Origin: Fusobacterium sp.
GTDB lineage: Bacteria; Fusobacteriota; Fusobacteriia; Fusobacteriales; Fusobacteriaceae
Direction: 5' to 3'
Assembly (NCBI GenBank): GCA_019416865.1
Contig: DXWL01000034.1
Location: 1-20,813 of the forward strand
DNA length: 20,813 nt
Below the pieces are notes generated by a model. That model was not told where the DNA came from. It ran no database searches and saw nothing but the letters and a program-made list of their open reading frames with translations. The position numbers and the translations under genes were made by a program. Shown here in pieces: positions 1 to 6,401 of this stretch. Every line of letters starts with the position of its first letter. The first letter of the stretch is position 1.

Positions 1-13
1 ATTATACAAAATA

Positions 14-22
14 TGATATAAT
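14..22 (+). promoter_or_regulatory. Extended -10 promoter for the first small gene
   Basis: The nine bases TGATATAAT form a consensus -10 hexamer (17-22) with the TGn extension. The start codon lies 55 bases further on. A -35 box at normal spacing would fall before the window begins, so it cannot be judged. The same nine bases occur upstream of three other genes in this window. Confidence 0.55.
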
Positions 23-77
23 TATAAATATGAAAAAAGTAGTTTATTAAAGGTTATTGACATAAGGAGGAAAAGGT

Positions 78-320
78 ATGAACAAAGAATTAAATCAAAA
101 ATTAAACTATTTACTATTAGGTGATGAAAAATATACAGAGTGTCCTCACATTGTAACTTTTACAACTGATGAAAATGGTATCACTGTTACTGATGACTGT
201 GGAACAGACAGAGTGGTAAAAGTATCATTTGCAGACATTGTTAATGAAGTATTAGAACATGAAGAAGGTAAAAAAATAGTTTCTGACTTTATAAAATTAA
301 CTGTTTTCCAAACTAAATAA
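78..320 (+). CDS. Small uncharacterised acidic protein (80 aa)
   Basis: I do not recognise this protein. It is 80 residues, acidic, and has no signal peptide, membrane segment or clear motif. Two cysteines (in TECPH and DDCGT) are too far apart for an obvious metal site. The coding call rests on a strong ribosome binding site (AAGGAGG at 64-70, 7 bases before the ATG), an extended -10 promoter upstream and an intrinsic terminator just after the stop. It appears to be a single-gene transcript facing a convergent neighbour. Likely soluble and cytoplasmic, function unknown. Confidence 0.75.
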   Translation: MNKELNQKLNYLLLGDEKYTECPHIVTFTTDENGITVTDDCGTDRVVKVSFADIVNEVLEHEEGKKIVSDFIKLTVFQTK

Positions 321-342
321 TAAAATTTAAAAAGATATATAA

Positions 343-373
343 AAAAGAAGAGAGAAATTATCTCTCTTCTTTT
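343..373. terminator. Bidirectional intrinsic terminator
   Basis: A perfect 13-bp stem (343-355 with 361-373) encloses a 5-base loop. The A-run on one side and T-run on the other let it work for both convergent genes, the small gene ending at 320 and the MORN-repeat gene ending at 401. Confidence 0.85.
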
Positions 374-400
374 ATTTTACAAAAGAATGATTGAGGTTTT

Positions 401-946
401 TTACTCTATTCTGCCATTTTTATACACGCAGTCTTTTACAACATTTCCAGATTCGTCATACTCTTTGTATATACCGTCAAGAACTCCACCATCTGTATAA
501 TTTGCCCAAATATAAAGCTGTCCGTTAGGATAATATTCTTTATAAGGACCAAATTTTTTTCCATCTTTAAAGTTCATATCACATTGGACTTTTCCATCTG
601 GATAGAATTTAATATTAACTGTTGTTGTCCAGTTATTTACATGTTCTGCTATTTTTTTAGTTTGTCCGTTAGGATAGAAAGATTCATATTTCCCTATAAT
701 TTCTCCATTAATTAAATGATATACAGTATCTCTTGCACCATTTGAAAGGAAAGTTTCATATAGTCCATGAAGATTTCCATTTTTGTAATGTTTTTTTGTT
801 TCGATGTTTCCGTTAGGATAGTAACATTTATACTCTCCTTCTCTAACACCATTTACATAATTTTTCTCTTCTTTTACAGCCCCGCTTTCGTAATACTTAA
901 CCCATAAACCTTCTTTTTTCCCATTTGCATTGTATTGATTGGCCAT
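401..946 (-). CDS. MORN2-repeat protein (YwqK-like)
   Basis: This 181-residue protein is made almost entirely of short repeats of the MORN2 type, with a G-x-Y/W-x-x-Y-x-x-G core and frequent YPNG or YPDG turns (for example YYPNGN, FYPNGQ, FYPDGK, YYPNGQ). I count about seven repeats. Such proteins are annotated as YwqK-family 'antitoxins', but the family's biochemical role is poorly defined; the repeats form beta-hairpin scaffolds. There is no signal peptide, so a cytoplasmic location is likely. The ATG at 946 is chosen because GGGAGG lies about 8 bases before it; an in-frame ATG six codons upstream would place that site inside the gene. It follows the small gene at 1035-1217 by 88 bases with no visible terminator, so the two may be co-transcribed. 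Confidence 0.85.
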   Translation of the reverse strand: MANQYNANGKKEGLWVKYYESGAVKEEKNYVNGVREGEYKCYYPNGNIETKKHYKNGNLHGLYETFLSNGARDTVYHLINGEIIGKYESFYPNGQTKKIAEHVNNWTTTVNIKFYPDGKVQCDMNFKDGKKFGPYKEYYPNGQLYIWANYTDGGVLDGIYKEYDESGNVVKDCVYKNGRIE

Positions 947-1034
947 TTGTGTTACCTCCCTCATTGCTTTGTATTATTATGTTTTATGTATTTAAAAACT
1001 TTGCTTTTAAAATTTATTGTAAAAATCATCTAAA

Positions 1035-1217
1035 TTAATTAAAAAGATTAACCTCTGTACCGTCAACTAACTTTATAATATACCATGTAAGAGCAGGGTA
1101 CATAGGTGTTTGTCCATTATTTTCCACATCATCTGTAAATTCAGATTTTATAATTTCATCAAGCTGTTCATCTGTTACAGCATGTCCATTAAATTCTTTT
1201 ATTTCTTCAATATCCAT
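1035..1217 (-). CDS. Small uncharacterised protein (60 aa)
   Basis: I do not recognise this 60-residue acidic protein. Its N-terminal half (EEIKEFNGHAVTDEQLDEII) looks helical and its C-terminal end (WYIIKLVDGTEVNLF) looks like a beta-hairpin. There is no membrane segment or signal peptide. A GGGAG ribosome binding site lies about 10 bases before the ATG and a good promoter (1252-1279) sits directly upstream, which supports a real gene. It could be co-transcribed with the MORN2-repeat gene downstream; whether they form a functional pair is unknown. Confidence 0.7.
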   Translation of the reverse strand: MDIEEIKEFNGHAVTDEQLDEIIKSEFTDDVENNGQTPMYPALTWYIIKLVDGTEVNLFN

Positions 1218-1251
1218 TTTATGTATTCTCCCGATAGTTATTGTTACTTTA

Positions 1252-1279
1252 ATTATACCCCAGATTTTTAGAAAAGCAA
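1252..1279 (-). promoter_or_regulatory. Promoter for the 60-aa gene
   Basis: On the minus strand TTGCTT (1279-1274) is followed after 16 bases by a perfect TATAAT (1257-1252). This is a sigma-70-type promoter about 35 bases before the start codon and the only strong promoter seen for the two minus-strand genes here. Confidence 0.65.
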
Positions 1280-1337
1280 TAGGTAAATATAAAATTATTG
1301 TAAAAATTTTATTTATCTTTATTTTTCAATGAATATT

Positions 1338-1346
1338 TGTTATAAT
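1338..1346 (+). promoter_or_regulatory. Extended -10 promoter for the ybaK-type gene
   Basis: TGTTATAAT gives a perfect -10 hexamer (1341-1346) with the TGn extension. No good -35 hexamer is present at 16-18 bases upstream. The expected transcript start is about 35 bases before the chosen ATG. Confidence 0.5.
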
Positions 1347-1387
1347 TATTTTTAATATAAGAAAATAAATTTACGGAGATGATGAGC

Positions 1388-1843
1388 ATGAGCTTAGAAA
1401 GTGTAAAAAAATATTTTAAAGAAAATAATCTTCCTCTGGAGGTAACTGAAACAGATAAGATTACTGACACAGTAGCAAATGCTGCAAAAGCTTTTGGAAT
1501 AGAAGAAGATGAAATTGCAAAAACTATGGGATTTCAATTAAAAAATGGAGAATGTATTCTTATTCTTACAAAAGGAACTGCTAGAATAGATAATCAAAAA
1601 TTTAAAAGTATATTTCATGAAAAAGCTGTAATGATAAAAGATATAACAGAAGCTACAAGTCATGAGCCAGGGGGATTATGCCCATTTGGGTTAAAAACAC
1701 CTTTAAAAATTTATCTTGATGAAACTCTTAAAGAATTTCAAATAGTTTATCCTGCAGGAGGAACTCCTCATTCTGCTGTAAAAATTTCTGTGGAACTTTT
1801 GGAAAAAATTACAAATGGTGAATGGATAAATATTTGCAAATAG
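1388..1843 (+). CDS. YbaK/EbsC-type aminoacyl-tRNA deacylase
   Basis: This 151-residue protein belongs to the YbaK/EbsC/ProX family, single-domain enzymes that hydrolyse mischarged tRNAs in trans, typically Cys-tRNA(Pro) or Ala-tRNA(Pro). Supporting signatures are the strand with a conserved Lys (LTKGTARIDNQKF), the GGLCPFGL loop and the PAGGTPHSAV segment, which corresponds to the family's GxPxSA loop in the substrate pocket. Length matches the family. Three in-frame ATGs lie at 1379, 1382 and 1388. The CGGAG site at 1374-1378 abuts the first, so 1388 with 9-base spacing is the best start. It has its own promoter, and the promoter of the next gene overlaps its 3' end. The exact editing substrate cannot be told from sequence. 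Confidence 0.88.
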   Translation: MSLESVKKYFKENNLPLEVTETDKITDTVANAAKAFGIEEDEIAKTMGFQLKNGECILILTKGTARIDNQKFKSIFHEKAVMIKDITEATSHEPGGLCPFGLKTPLKIYLDETLKEFQIVYPAGGTPHSAVKISVELLEKITNGEWINICK

Positions 1844-1862
1844 TTCAAAAGTGTGATATAAT
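1834..1862 (+). promoter_or_regulatory. Strong promoter for rubredoxin
   Basis: TTGCAA (1834-1839) and a perfect TATAAT (1857-1862) are separated by 17 bases, and the -10 box has a TGA extension. The -35 box lies inside the last codons of the preceding gene. The predicted transcript begins near 1869, which leaves a leader of about 105 bases before rubredoxin. Confidence 0.75.
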
Positions 1863-1974
1863 CAAAATACAAATATGGTAGACAATAAAGTTATGGATAA
1901 ACTTTTCATAGTGTTTTGTCGTCATATAAGCATAATGAAGATATTTTTTAATTTAGACGGAGGTGCTTTTTAAT

Positions 1975-2133
1975 ATGAAAAAATGGATATGTGGACCTTG
2001 TGGTTATGAATATGATCCTGCAGTAGGAGATCCTGATAACGGAATCGCTCCAGGAACATCTTTTGAAGATTTACCAGCTGATTGGGTTTGCCCTTTATGT
2101 GGTGTAGGTAAAGAAGAATTTACAGAAGAATAA
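1975..2133 (+). CDS. Rubredoxin
   Basis: This 52-residue protein is a classical rubredoxin, a one-iron electron carrier. Two CxxC knuckles are present: C6-GP-C9 followed by GYEYDP, and C39-PL-C42 followed by G. The aromatic core residues W4, Y11, Y13, F30 and W37 and the acidic tail are typical. In anaerobes rubredoxin passes electrons to superoxide reductase, rubrerythrin or flavodiiron proteins in oxidative-stress defence; no such partner is next to it here, so the partner is unknown. GGAGG at 1959-1963 lies 11 bases before the ATG. A strong promoter upstream and a terminator directly after make it a single-gene transcript. It is easily missed because of its length. Confidence 0.96.
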   Translation: MKKWICGPCGYEYDPAVGDPDNGIAPGTSFEDLPADWVCPLCGVGKEEFTEE

Positions 2134-2152
2134 TTATTTGTAAATAAATAGC

Positions 2153-2183
2153 AAAAAAGGTATCAATTGATGATACCTTTTTT
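2153..2183. terminator. Bidirectional terminator between rubredoxin and the RNA methyltransferase
   Basis: A 13-bp stem (2153-2165 with 2171-2183) with a 5-base loop carries an A-run on the left and a T-run on the right. It serves rubredoxin on the plus strand and can serve the convergent methyltransferase gene, whose stop codon touches the right arm. Confidence 0.85.
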
Positions 2184-2950
2184 TATTTAATAAGCTCTCT
2201 TACTTTATATATTATAATACCACATGCCATAGCTACATTTAAAGATTCGGCAGTTCCATAAATAGGAATTATAACTTTTTCATGTGAATTTTTTATAATA
2301 TTTTCTCCTATTCCGCTTCCCTCGTTTCCAAAAACAATGGCATTTTTATCAGAAAGTTTCATCTCTGTATATGGGATACAGTCATCACTTAAAACAGTAG
2401 AAATTACTTTATATTTTTTTTCTTTTAATATATTTAAAAGAGTTTCTTCTTCTATATAATATAATCTTACATTAAATATAGAACCCATTGTACTTCTTAC
2501 TGTTTTTTCATTATAGCAGTCTACACTGCCCTTTGTAAGAATAATATCTTTAAATCCTGCTGCATCAGCTGTTCTTATTATTGTTCCTAAATTTCCAGGA
2601 TCTCCTACTCTATCAAGTACAATGACATTATCCCCTATTTCATCTATATTATTTTCAGGATAGCTATAAACTAAAATTACTCCTTGAGAATTTTCCTGTG
2701 AACTTAGTTGCTTGAAAAGAGTTTCTGAAAGAACTATTTTCTGACTTTCTTTAAATTTTTCAATTTTATTTAATATCTCTGAATTTTCAGAATAATTTTC
2801 ATCTATAAATATTATCTCTGGAACAGTATCAAAATCTAAAAATTTTACTCCCTCTGCCAAAAACTTTTTTTCACTATCTCTATATTTTTTTGTTCTTAAT
2901 TTTTTTATTTTTTTAAATGTATTATTTTCTTTGCTGTCTATAAAAATCAT
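2183..2950 (-). CDS. TrmH/SpoU-family RNA 2'-O-methyltransferase
   Basis: This 255-residue protein has an N-terminal RNA-binding domain (about 1-100, opening with KKIKKLRTKKYRD and FLAEGVKFL) and a C-terminal SPOUT domain with the deep-knot motifs in order: DPGNLGTIIRTADAAG (motif 1, with the catalytic-type Arg), IVFGNEGSGI (motif 2) and SLNVAMACGI (motif 3). It should transfer a methyl group from S-adenosylmethionine to a ribose 2'-OH in rRNA or tRNA. It resembles the TsnR/YsgA branch; the target nucleotide is not predictable. The ATG at 2950 is chosen because AGAGAGGT precedes it by about 5 bases; the in-frame ATG nine codons upstream has no such site. A TATAAT on the minus strand (2993-2988) with a weak -35 may be its promoter. 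Confidence 0.9.
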   Translation of the reverse strand: MIFIDSKENNTFKKIKKLRTKKYRDSEKKFLAEGVKFLDFDTVPEIIFIDENYSENSEILNKIEKFKESQKIVLSETLFKQLSSQENSQGVILVYSYPENNIDEIGDNVIVLDRVGDPGNLGTIIRTADAAGFKDIILTKGSVDCYNEKTVRSTMGSIFNVRLYYIEEETLLNILKEKKYKVISTVLSDDCIPYTEMKLSDKNAIVFGNEGSGIGENIIKNSHEKVIIPIYGTAESLNVAMACGIIIYKVRELIK

Positions 2951-3029
2951 CTTTACCTCTCTTTTTTGACAAAACATTGCTTATATAATTATACTATAAA
3001 TAATACATTTTATCTATATAATATTTATC

Positions 3030-3058
3030 TTGACTAAACCTTTCAAATAGAATATCAT
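3030..3058 (+). promoter_or_regulatory. Promoter for the potD-type gene
   Basis: TTGACT (3030-3035) is followed after exactly 17 bases by TATCAT (3053-3058), each one base off consensus. The predicted transcript starts about 33 bases before the ATG. Confidence 0.7.
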
Positions 3059-3097
3059 TTTATTGAGTGATTAATTTTTGGAGGACTGATATAAAAA

Positions 3098-4183
3098 ATG
3101 AAAAAAAATAGAATTACAAAAATCTTAAAAAAATCTCTGGCAATATCATTTTTAACTTTAGCTTTCATAGGTTGTGGAAAAAATGAAGCAGATGGAGAAA
3201 ATACATCAACAAAAGCAGATTATAAAAATGCTGTATATCTTTATTCTTGGGCTGAATATATCCCTCCCGAAATATTTGAGATGTTTGAAAAAGAAACTGG
3301 AATTAAAGTTGTGGAAGATATCTACTCTACAAATGAAGAGATGTTTACAAAATTAAAAGCAGGAGCTGTAGGATATGACATTGTAGTTCCTTCACCTGAC
3401 TATGCAGAGATAATGATGAATGAAAAAATGCTTTCTCCTATTGATAAAAGTAAAATTTCTACTTATGAAAACATTGATAAAAGAGTCTTAGAAAAACTTG
3501 AAAGTTTTGATAAAGGAAATAAATATGCTGTACCTTATACAATGAGTGCTACAATAATTGCAGTTAATAAAGAAAAGGTAAAAGATTATCCAAGAGATTA
3601 CAGCATATATAATAGGAAAGAATTAAAAGGAAGAATGTCCCTTCTTGATGATATGAAAGAAGTTCTTATAGCTGGACTTGGAATGGCAGGATATCCTCAG
3701 GATACAGACAGTGAAGAGGGAATGAAAAAAGCTGCTGATATGATTATTGGCTGGAAAGATAATATTGCAAAATTTGACTCAGAATCTTTTGGAAAAAATT
3801 TTGCCAGTGGTGATTTTTGGGTAGTACAAGGTTATGCTGAAAATATATATATGGAACTTACAGATGAACAAATAGAAAATACTGATTTTGTTGTTCCACA
3901 AAAAGGAGGTTCAGCTTCAATAGATTCATTTGTTATTCTTGAAACTTCTAAAAATAAAGAAAATGCTCATAAATTTATTGAATTTATACACAGACCTGAA
4001 ATTTATGCTCTTGTTGCAGATTATCTGATGCTTCCTTCAATAAATATTCCTGCTGTGGAATTTATGGAAGAAGAGCCTTTATTTACTCTTGAAGATTTAC
4101 AAAATGCAGAACTTTTAAAAGATACAACACCTACTCTTGATCTTCAAAATAAATACTGGGAAGAGATAAAAATGCACAATTAA
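3098..4183 (+). CDS. potD: Polyamine-binding lipoprotein of an ABC transporter (PotD-type)
   Basis: This 361-residue protein begins with a lipoprotein signal: basic N-terminus, hydrophobic stretch (residues 13-24) and a lipobox ending in Cys26 (AFIGC). The mature part matches spermidine/putrescine-binding proteins: YLYSWAEYIPPEIFEMFEKE near the start, the VEDIYSTNEEMFTKL strand, YDIVVPSPDY, and a C-terminal part with PEIYALVADY. It should capture polyamines outside the membrane and pass them to a PotABC permease. No potA, potB or potC is next to it, which is unusual; the permease must be encoded elsewhere or the gene is an orphan. Closest alternatives are other extracellular-solute-binding proteins of the same fold. 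The GGAGG site (3080-3084) lies 13 bases from the ATG, somewhat long. Confidence 0.85.
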   Translation: MKKNRITKILKKSLAISFLTLAFIGCGKNEADGENTSTKADYKNAVYLYSWAEYIPPEIFEMFEKETGIKVVEDIYSTNEEMFTKLKAGAVGYDIVVPSPDYAEIMMNEKMLSPIDKSKISTYENIDKRVLEKLESFDKGNKYAVPYTMSATIIAVNKEKVKDYPRDYSIYNRKELKGRMSLLDDMKEVLIAGLGMAGYPQDTDSEEGMKKAADMIIGWKDNIAKFDSESFGKNFASGDFWVVQGYAENIYMELTDEQIENTDFVVPQKGGSASIDSFVILETSKNKENAHKFIEFIHRPEIYALVADYLMLPSINIPAVEFMEEEPLFTLEDLQNAELLKDTTPTLDLQNKYWEEIKMHN

Positions 4184-4192
4184 TTTATTATC

Positions 4193-4221
4193 TTGTATGA
4201 AATTGGATAATAAGGTATAAT
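4193..4221 (+). promoter_or_regulatory. dnaN promoter flanked by an inverted repeat
   Basis: TTGTAT (4193-4198) and TATAAT (4216-4221) are separated by 17 bases, 35 bases before the dnaN ATG. The arms TTATTATC (4185-4192) and GATAATAA (4206-4213) flank the -35 box as an 8-bp inverted repeat with a 13-base gap, a possible operator. Confidence 0.65.
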
Positions 4222-4255
4222 TTTATAGTTAATATATATAACTACGGGAGGAAAT

Positions 4256-5347
4256 ATGAAATTTAATATAAAAAGAGAGCTTTTTGCAAATACTCTTTCT
4301 GATTTTGCACTTATATTAAAAGAAAATCCAATAAAACCTATTTTAGCAGGTTTAAAAATAGAAGTAAAAGAGGGAAAAATCGTTTTTATAGGAACAAATC
4401 TTGAATCAAGCCTTATAAAAACAGTTGAAGGAAATATTGTTGAAGAGGGAACAGTTATTGTAAAACCTCAGCTTGTTCTTGAATATGTAAAACTTTTAGA
4501 AACAGAAACTATTGAAGTTTCTTCTTATGAAAATAGTTTAAAAGTACATCAGGCAGAATTTATTACTTTAAATGAAGAGGGATATCCAAAAGTAAAAGAG
4601 GTACTTCCTATTGAGATTACAAAAACAAATAAAGATACTCTTATAAATGGCTTGGAAAAATGCAGATTCTCTGCACATCCTCTTCCAGAAAATCTTGCTC
4701 TTAACTGTATCAGAATTTTATTCAAAAACAAATATACAGAGTTTGTTTCAACAGATTCATACAGACTTACATATTTAAAAGAAGATATTCCATGTGTTAT
4801 GGAAAAAGAATTTTCTATTCCTTTAGAAAGTGTTAATGCTGCTTCAAAGCTTTTAAAAGATGTTGACTCTGATATAACAATAGGTTTCAGTGATAATATG
4901 CTTGTGCTTCTTTGGAGAGGAACATATTTCTCAACTAGAACAATAGATCTTCCTTTCCCAGATTTTAAAGGAATATTAAGTTATAACGGATTTGATAAGA
5001 CTATGGAATTTAATACAAATGAATTTAAAAGTGCTTTAAAAAAAGTTATGACTGTGGCAAAAACAAGTTATGAAACAAAATATGGAGCTGTGTTTGAATT
5101 TAAAAATAAAACTCTTGTTATAAAAACTTATTCAGGAAAGGGAAAAATTACCCAAAAAGTTAATATGCTTAAAGAAGGGGAAGATTTTAAAGGTTCACTT
5201 AATACAAAATTTCTTCTTGAATTCTTAAATAATATAACAGAAAACGTTATTATAAGAGGAACTAACTCATCTTCAATGTTTGAAATTTCTGAATATGGAA
5301 ATGAAAATTATAAATACATATTAATGCCTTTAGCCTTAAGAAATTAA
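4256..5347 (+). CDS. dnaN: DNA polymerase III beta subunit (sliding clamp)
   Basis: This 363-residue protein has the length and three-domain layout of the bacterial beta clamp, the ring that tethers the replicative polymerase to DNA. Recognisable segments include the N-terminal FNIKRELFANTLSDFALIL, the middle-domain FSAHPLPENLALNCIRI and STDSYRLTYL, IDLPFPDFKGIL in the position of the family's LP-x-YPD motif, and a C-terminus ending YKYILMPLALRN, close to the typical ILMPM ending. GGGAGG at 4246-4251 lies 4 bases before the ATG. It stands alone with its own promoter; dnaA and recF are not beside it as they would be near a classical origin. Sequence is fairly divergent from the model bacteria, but I see no missing part. 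Confidence 0.9.
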   Translation: MKFNIKRELFANTLSDFALILKENPIKPILAGLKIEVKEGKIVFIGTNLESSLIKTVEGNIVEEGTVIVKPQLVLEYVKLLETETIEVSSYENSLKVHQAEFITLNEEGYPKVKEVLPIEITKTNKDTLINGLEKCRFSAHPLPENLALNCIRILFKNKYTEFVSTDSYRLTYLKEDIPCVMEKEFSIPLESVNAASKLLKDVDSDITIGFSDNMLVLLWRGTYFSTRTIDLPFPDFKGILSYNGFDKTMEFNTNEFKSALKKVMTVAKTSYETKYGAVFEFKNKTLVIKTYSGKGKITQKVNMLKEGEDFKGSLNTKFLLEFLNNITENVIIRGTNSSSMFEISEYGNENYKYILMPLALRN

Positions 5348-5353
5348 ATTATA

Positions 5354-5434
5354 AAAGGGGATGTTGCAAATTTGTAAAAAATAAAATTCTCTAAGAAAAA
5401 ATAGTTTCTATTTTAGAAATGCAACAGCCCCTTT
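5354..5434. repeat. Imperfect inverted-repeat element after dnaN (terminator or MITE-like remnant)
   Basis: Two 15-base arms (5354-5368 and 5420-5434) pair with a single mismatch; each contains a TGTTGCA core next to four G/C pairs. About 51 AT-rich bases lie between them. The outer arms with the following T-run could terminate dnaN and the convergent regulator gene. However, the loop is far longer than in the other terminators here, and GGGG-x-TGTTGCA termini resemble insertion-sequence ends that I recall from IS1182-like elements. I see no clear target-site duplication, so both readings remain open. Confidence 0.5.
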
Positions 5435-6263
5435 ATTTTTTTATAGGTATTTGAATTTCAGTAATGTATTCGTTTTCATCTTCAGTAATATGAATTTCTA
5501 TATGATATATTTCATATATATCCCCTATAACTTCAAGATTATTTTCTAAAATATATTTTTTCAATATCTCATAATATTTATAACTCTCTTTATAGCTTCC
5601 TCTGAAAACGATTGTAAGAAAATATCCCTCTTCCAGCATCTCACCTTTTACATCATTAATGATAAAAGTTTCAGAAAATGTGCTGTACTCTCCTTTTAAA
5701 AAATTTTCTTTTGAAAGAGTTGCCCCAATCTCATTATTTGTTAAAATAAAATCACTGTCATATTCAGTTTTTTCATTTAATATTTTTAGTTCAAAATCTA
5801 TCTCCCAATCCTGTTTAAAATTTCCCTTTGAACGAAGAAATTTTCTTTTAGGAATAAATTTTAAAATAGGTTTATTAAAATCTTTAAAAGTTTTAAAAAA
5901 TTCTATATTTTCCAATTTACTTGTAAGCTCCTCTTTCAGCTCCTCCAATTTTTTTATCTTATCTTCTATTTTTTCAAGCTGAAATTCGATTATATCATTT
6001 GCAGAACTTATATTTCTTTCATCTAGAAATTCTTTTATATCTTCAAGTCCTACCCCTATATTTCTAAGGTTTCTTATATTATTAAGCTTCCATATCTGTT
6101 TTTTAGAATAATATCTATAACCATTTTCGCCTATAAAGTCAGGAGAAACCAATCCAATTTTATCATAGTGTCTTAAAATATCGGAGCTGATTTTATATAA
6201 TCTGCTTATCTCTCCTATTTTATAATATTTTATTTTATAATTTTTTTCGGGCATTTTTATCAT
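5433..6263 (-). CDS. MerR-family transcriptional regulator with effector-binding domain
   Basis: This 276-residue protein has a MerR-type winged helix at about residues 13-80 (YYKIGEISRLYKISSDILRHY, then GLVSP and GYRYYSKKQIWKL), a coiled-coil dimer helix (about 95-140, rich in Glu/Lys/Leu) and a C-terminal domain of about 135 residues like the GyrI/BltR effector-binding fold, ending EYITEIQIPIKK. Such regulators twist a promoter with a long spacer when bound to a ligand, often a multidrug or lipophilic compound. The ATG at 6263 is chosen because GAGGGA precedes it by about 6 bases; the longer frame to 6371 has no site and would run over the divergent promoter. It is divergent from the SLC13 permease, which is the obvious candidate target. 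The ligand is unknown. Confidence 0.85.
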   Translation of the reverse strand: MIKMPEKNYKIKYYKIGEISRLYKISSDILRHYDKIGLVSPDFIGENGYRYYSKKQIWKLNNIRNLRNIGVGLEDIKEFLDERNISSANDIIEFQLEKIEDKIKKLEELKEELTSKLENIEFFKTFKDFNKPILKFIPKRKFLRSKGNFKQDWEIDFELKILNEKTEYDSDFILTNNEIGATLSKENFLKGEYSTFSETFIINDVKGEMLEEGYFLTIVFRGSYKESYKYYEILKKYILENNLEVIGDIYEIYHIEIHITEDENEYITEIQIPIKK

Positions 6264-6351
6264 ATATTTCCCTCGCTTATATTTGATATTAATTAATTTT
6301 ATCATAAATTTTAAAGAAATAATAATATTTTTAAATAATTTAACAGAAAAA

Positions 6352-6360
6352 TGATATAAT
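6352..6360 (+). promoter_or_regulatory. Extended -10 promoter for the SLC13-type permease
   Basis: TGATATAAT is present with no good -35 box at normal spacing. A promoter lacking a -35 box and lying beside a MerR-type gene fits activation by that regulator, though no convincing operator dyad was found between the boxes. Confidence 0.5.
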
Positions 6361-6401
6361 ATATTCGGCAAAAATATAAAATTTTATTTAGGAGGTGATA
6401 A

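Noticed and set aside
4184..4255. DnaA boxes or a replication origin near dnaN
   Set aside because: No good TTATCCACA-like boxes were found, and dnaA, recF and gyrB are not adjacent.
5659..5982. A 107-codon plus-strand frame inside the MerR-type gene
   Set aside because: It mirrors the Lys/Glu-rich coiled-coil codons of the real gene as Ser/Phe repeats; no binding site or promoter is seen.
6376..6387. Palindrome ATAAAATTTTAT before the SLC13-type gene as a MerR operator
   Set aside because: It is purely A/T in very AT-rich DNA and lies downstream of the -10 box, not between the promoter boxes where MerR proteins bind.
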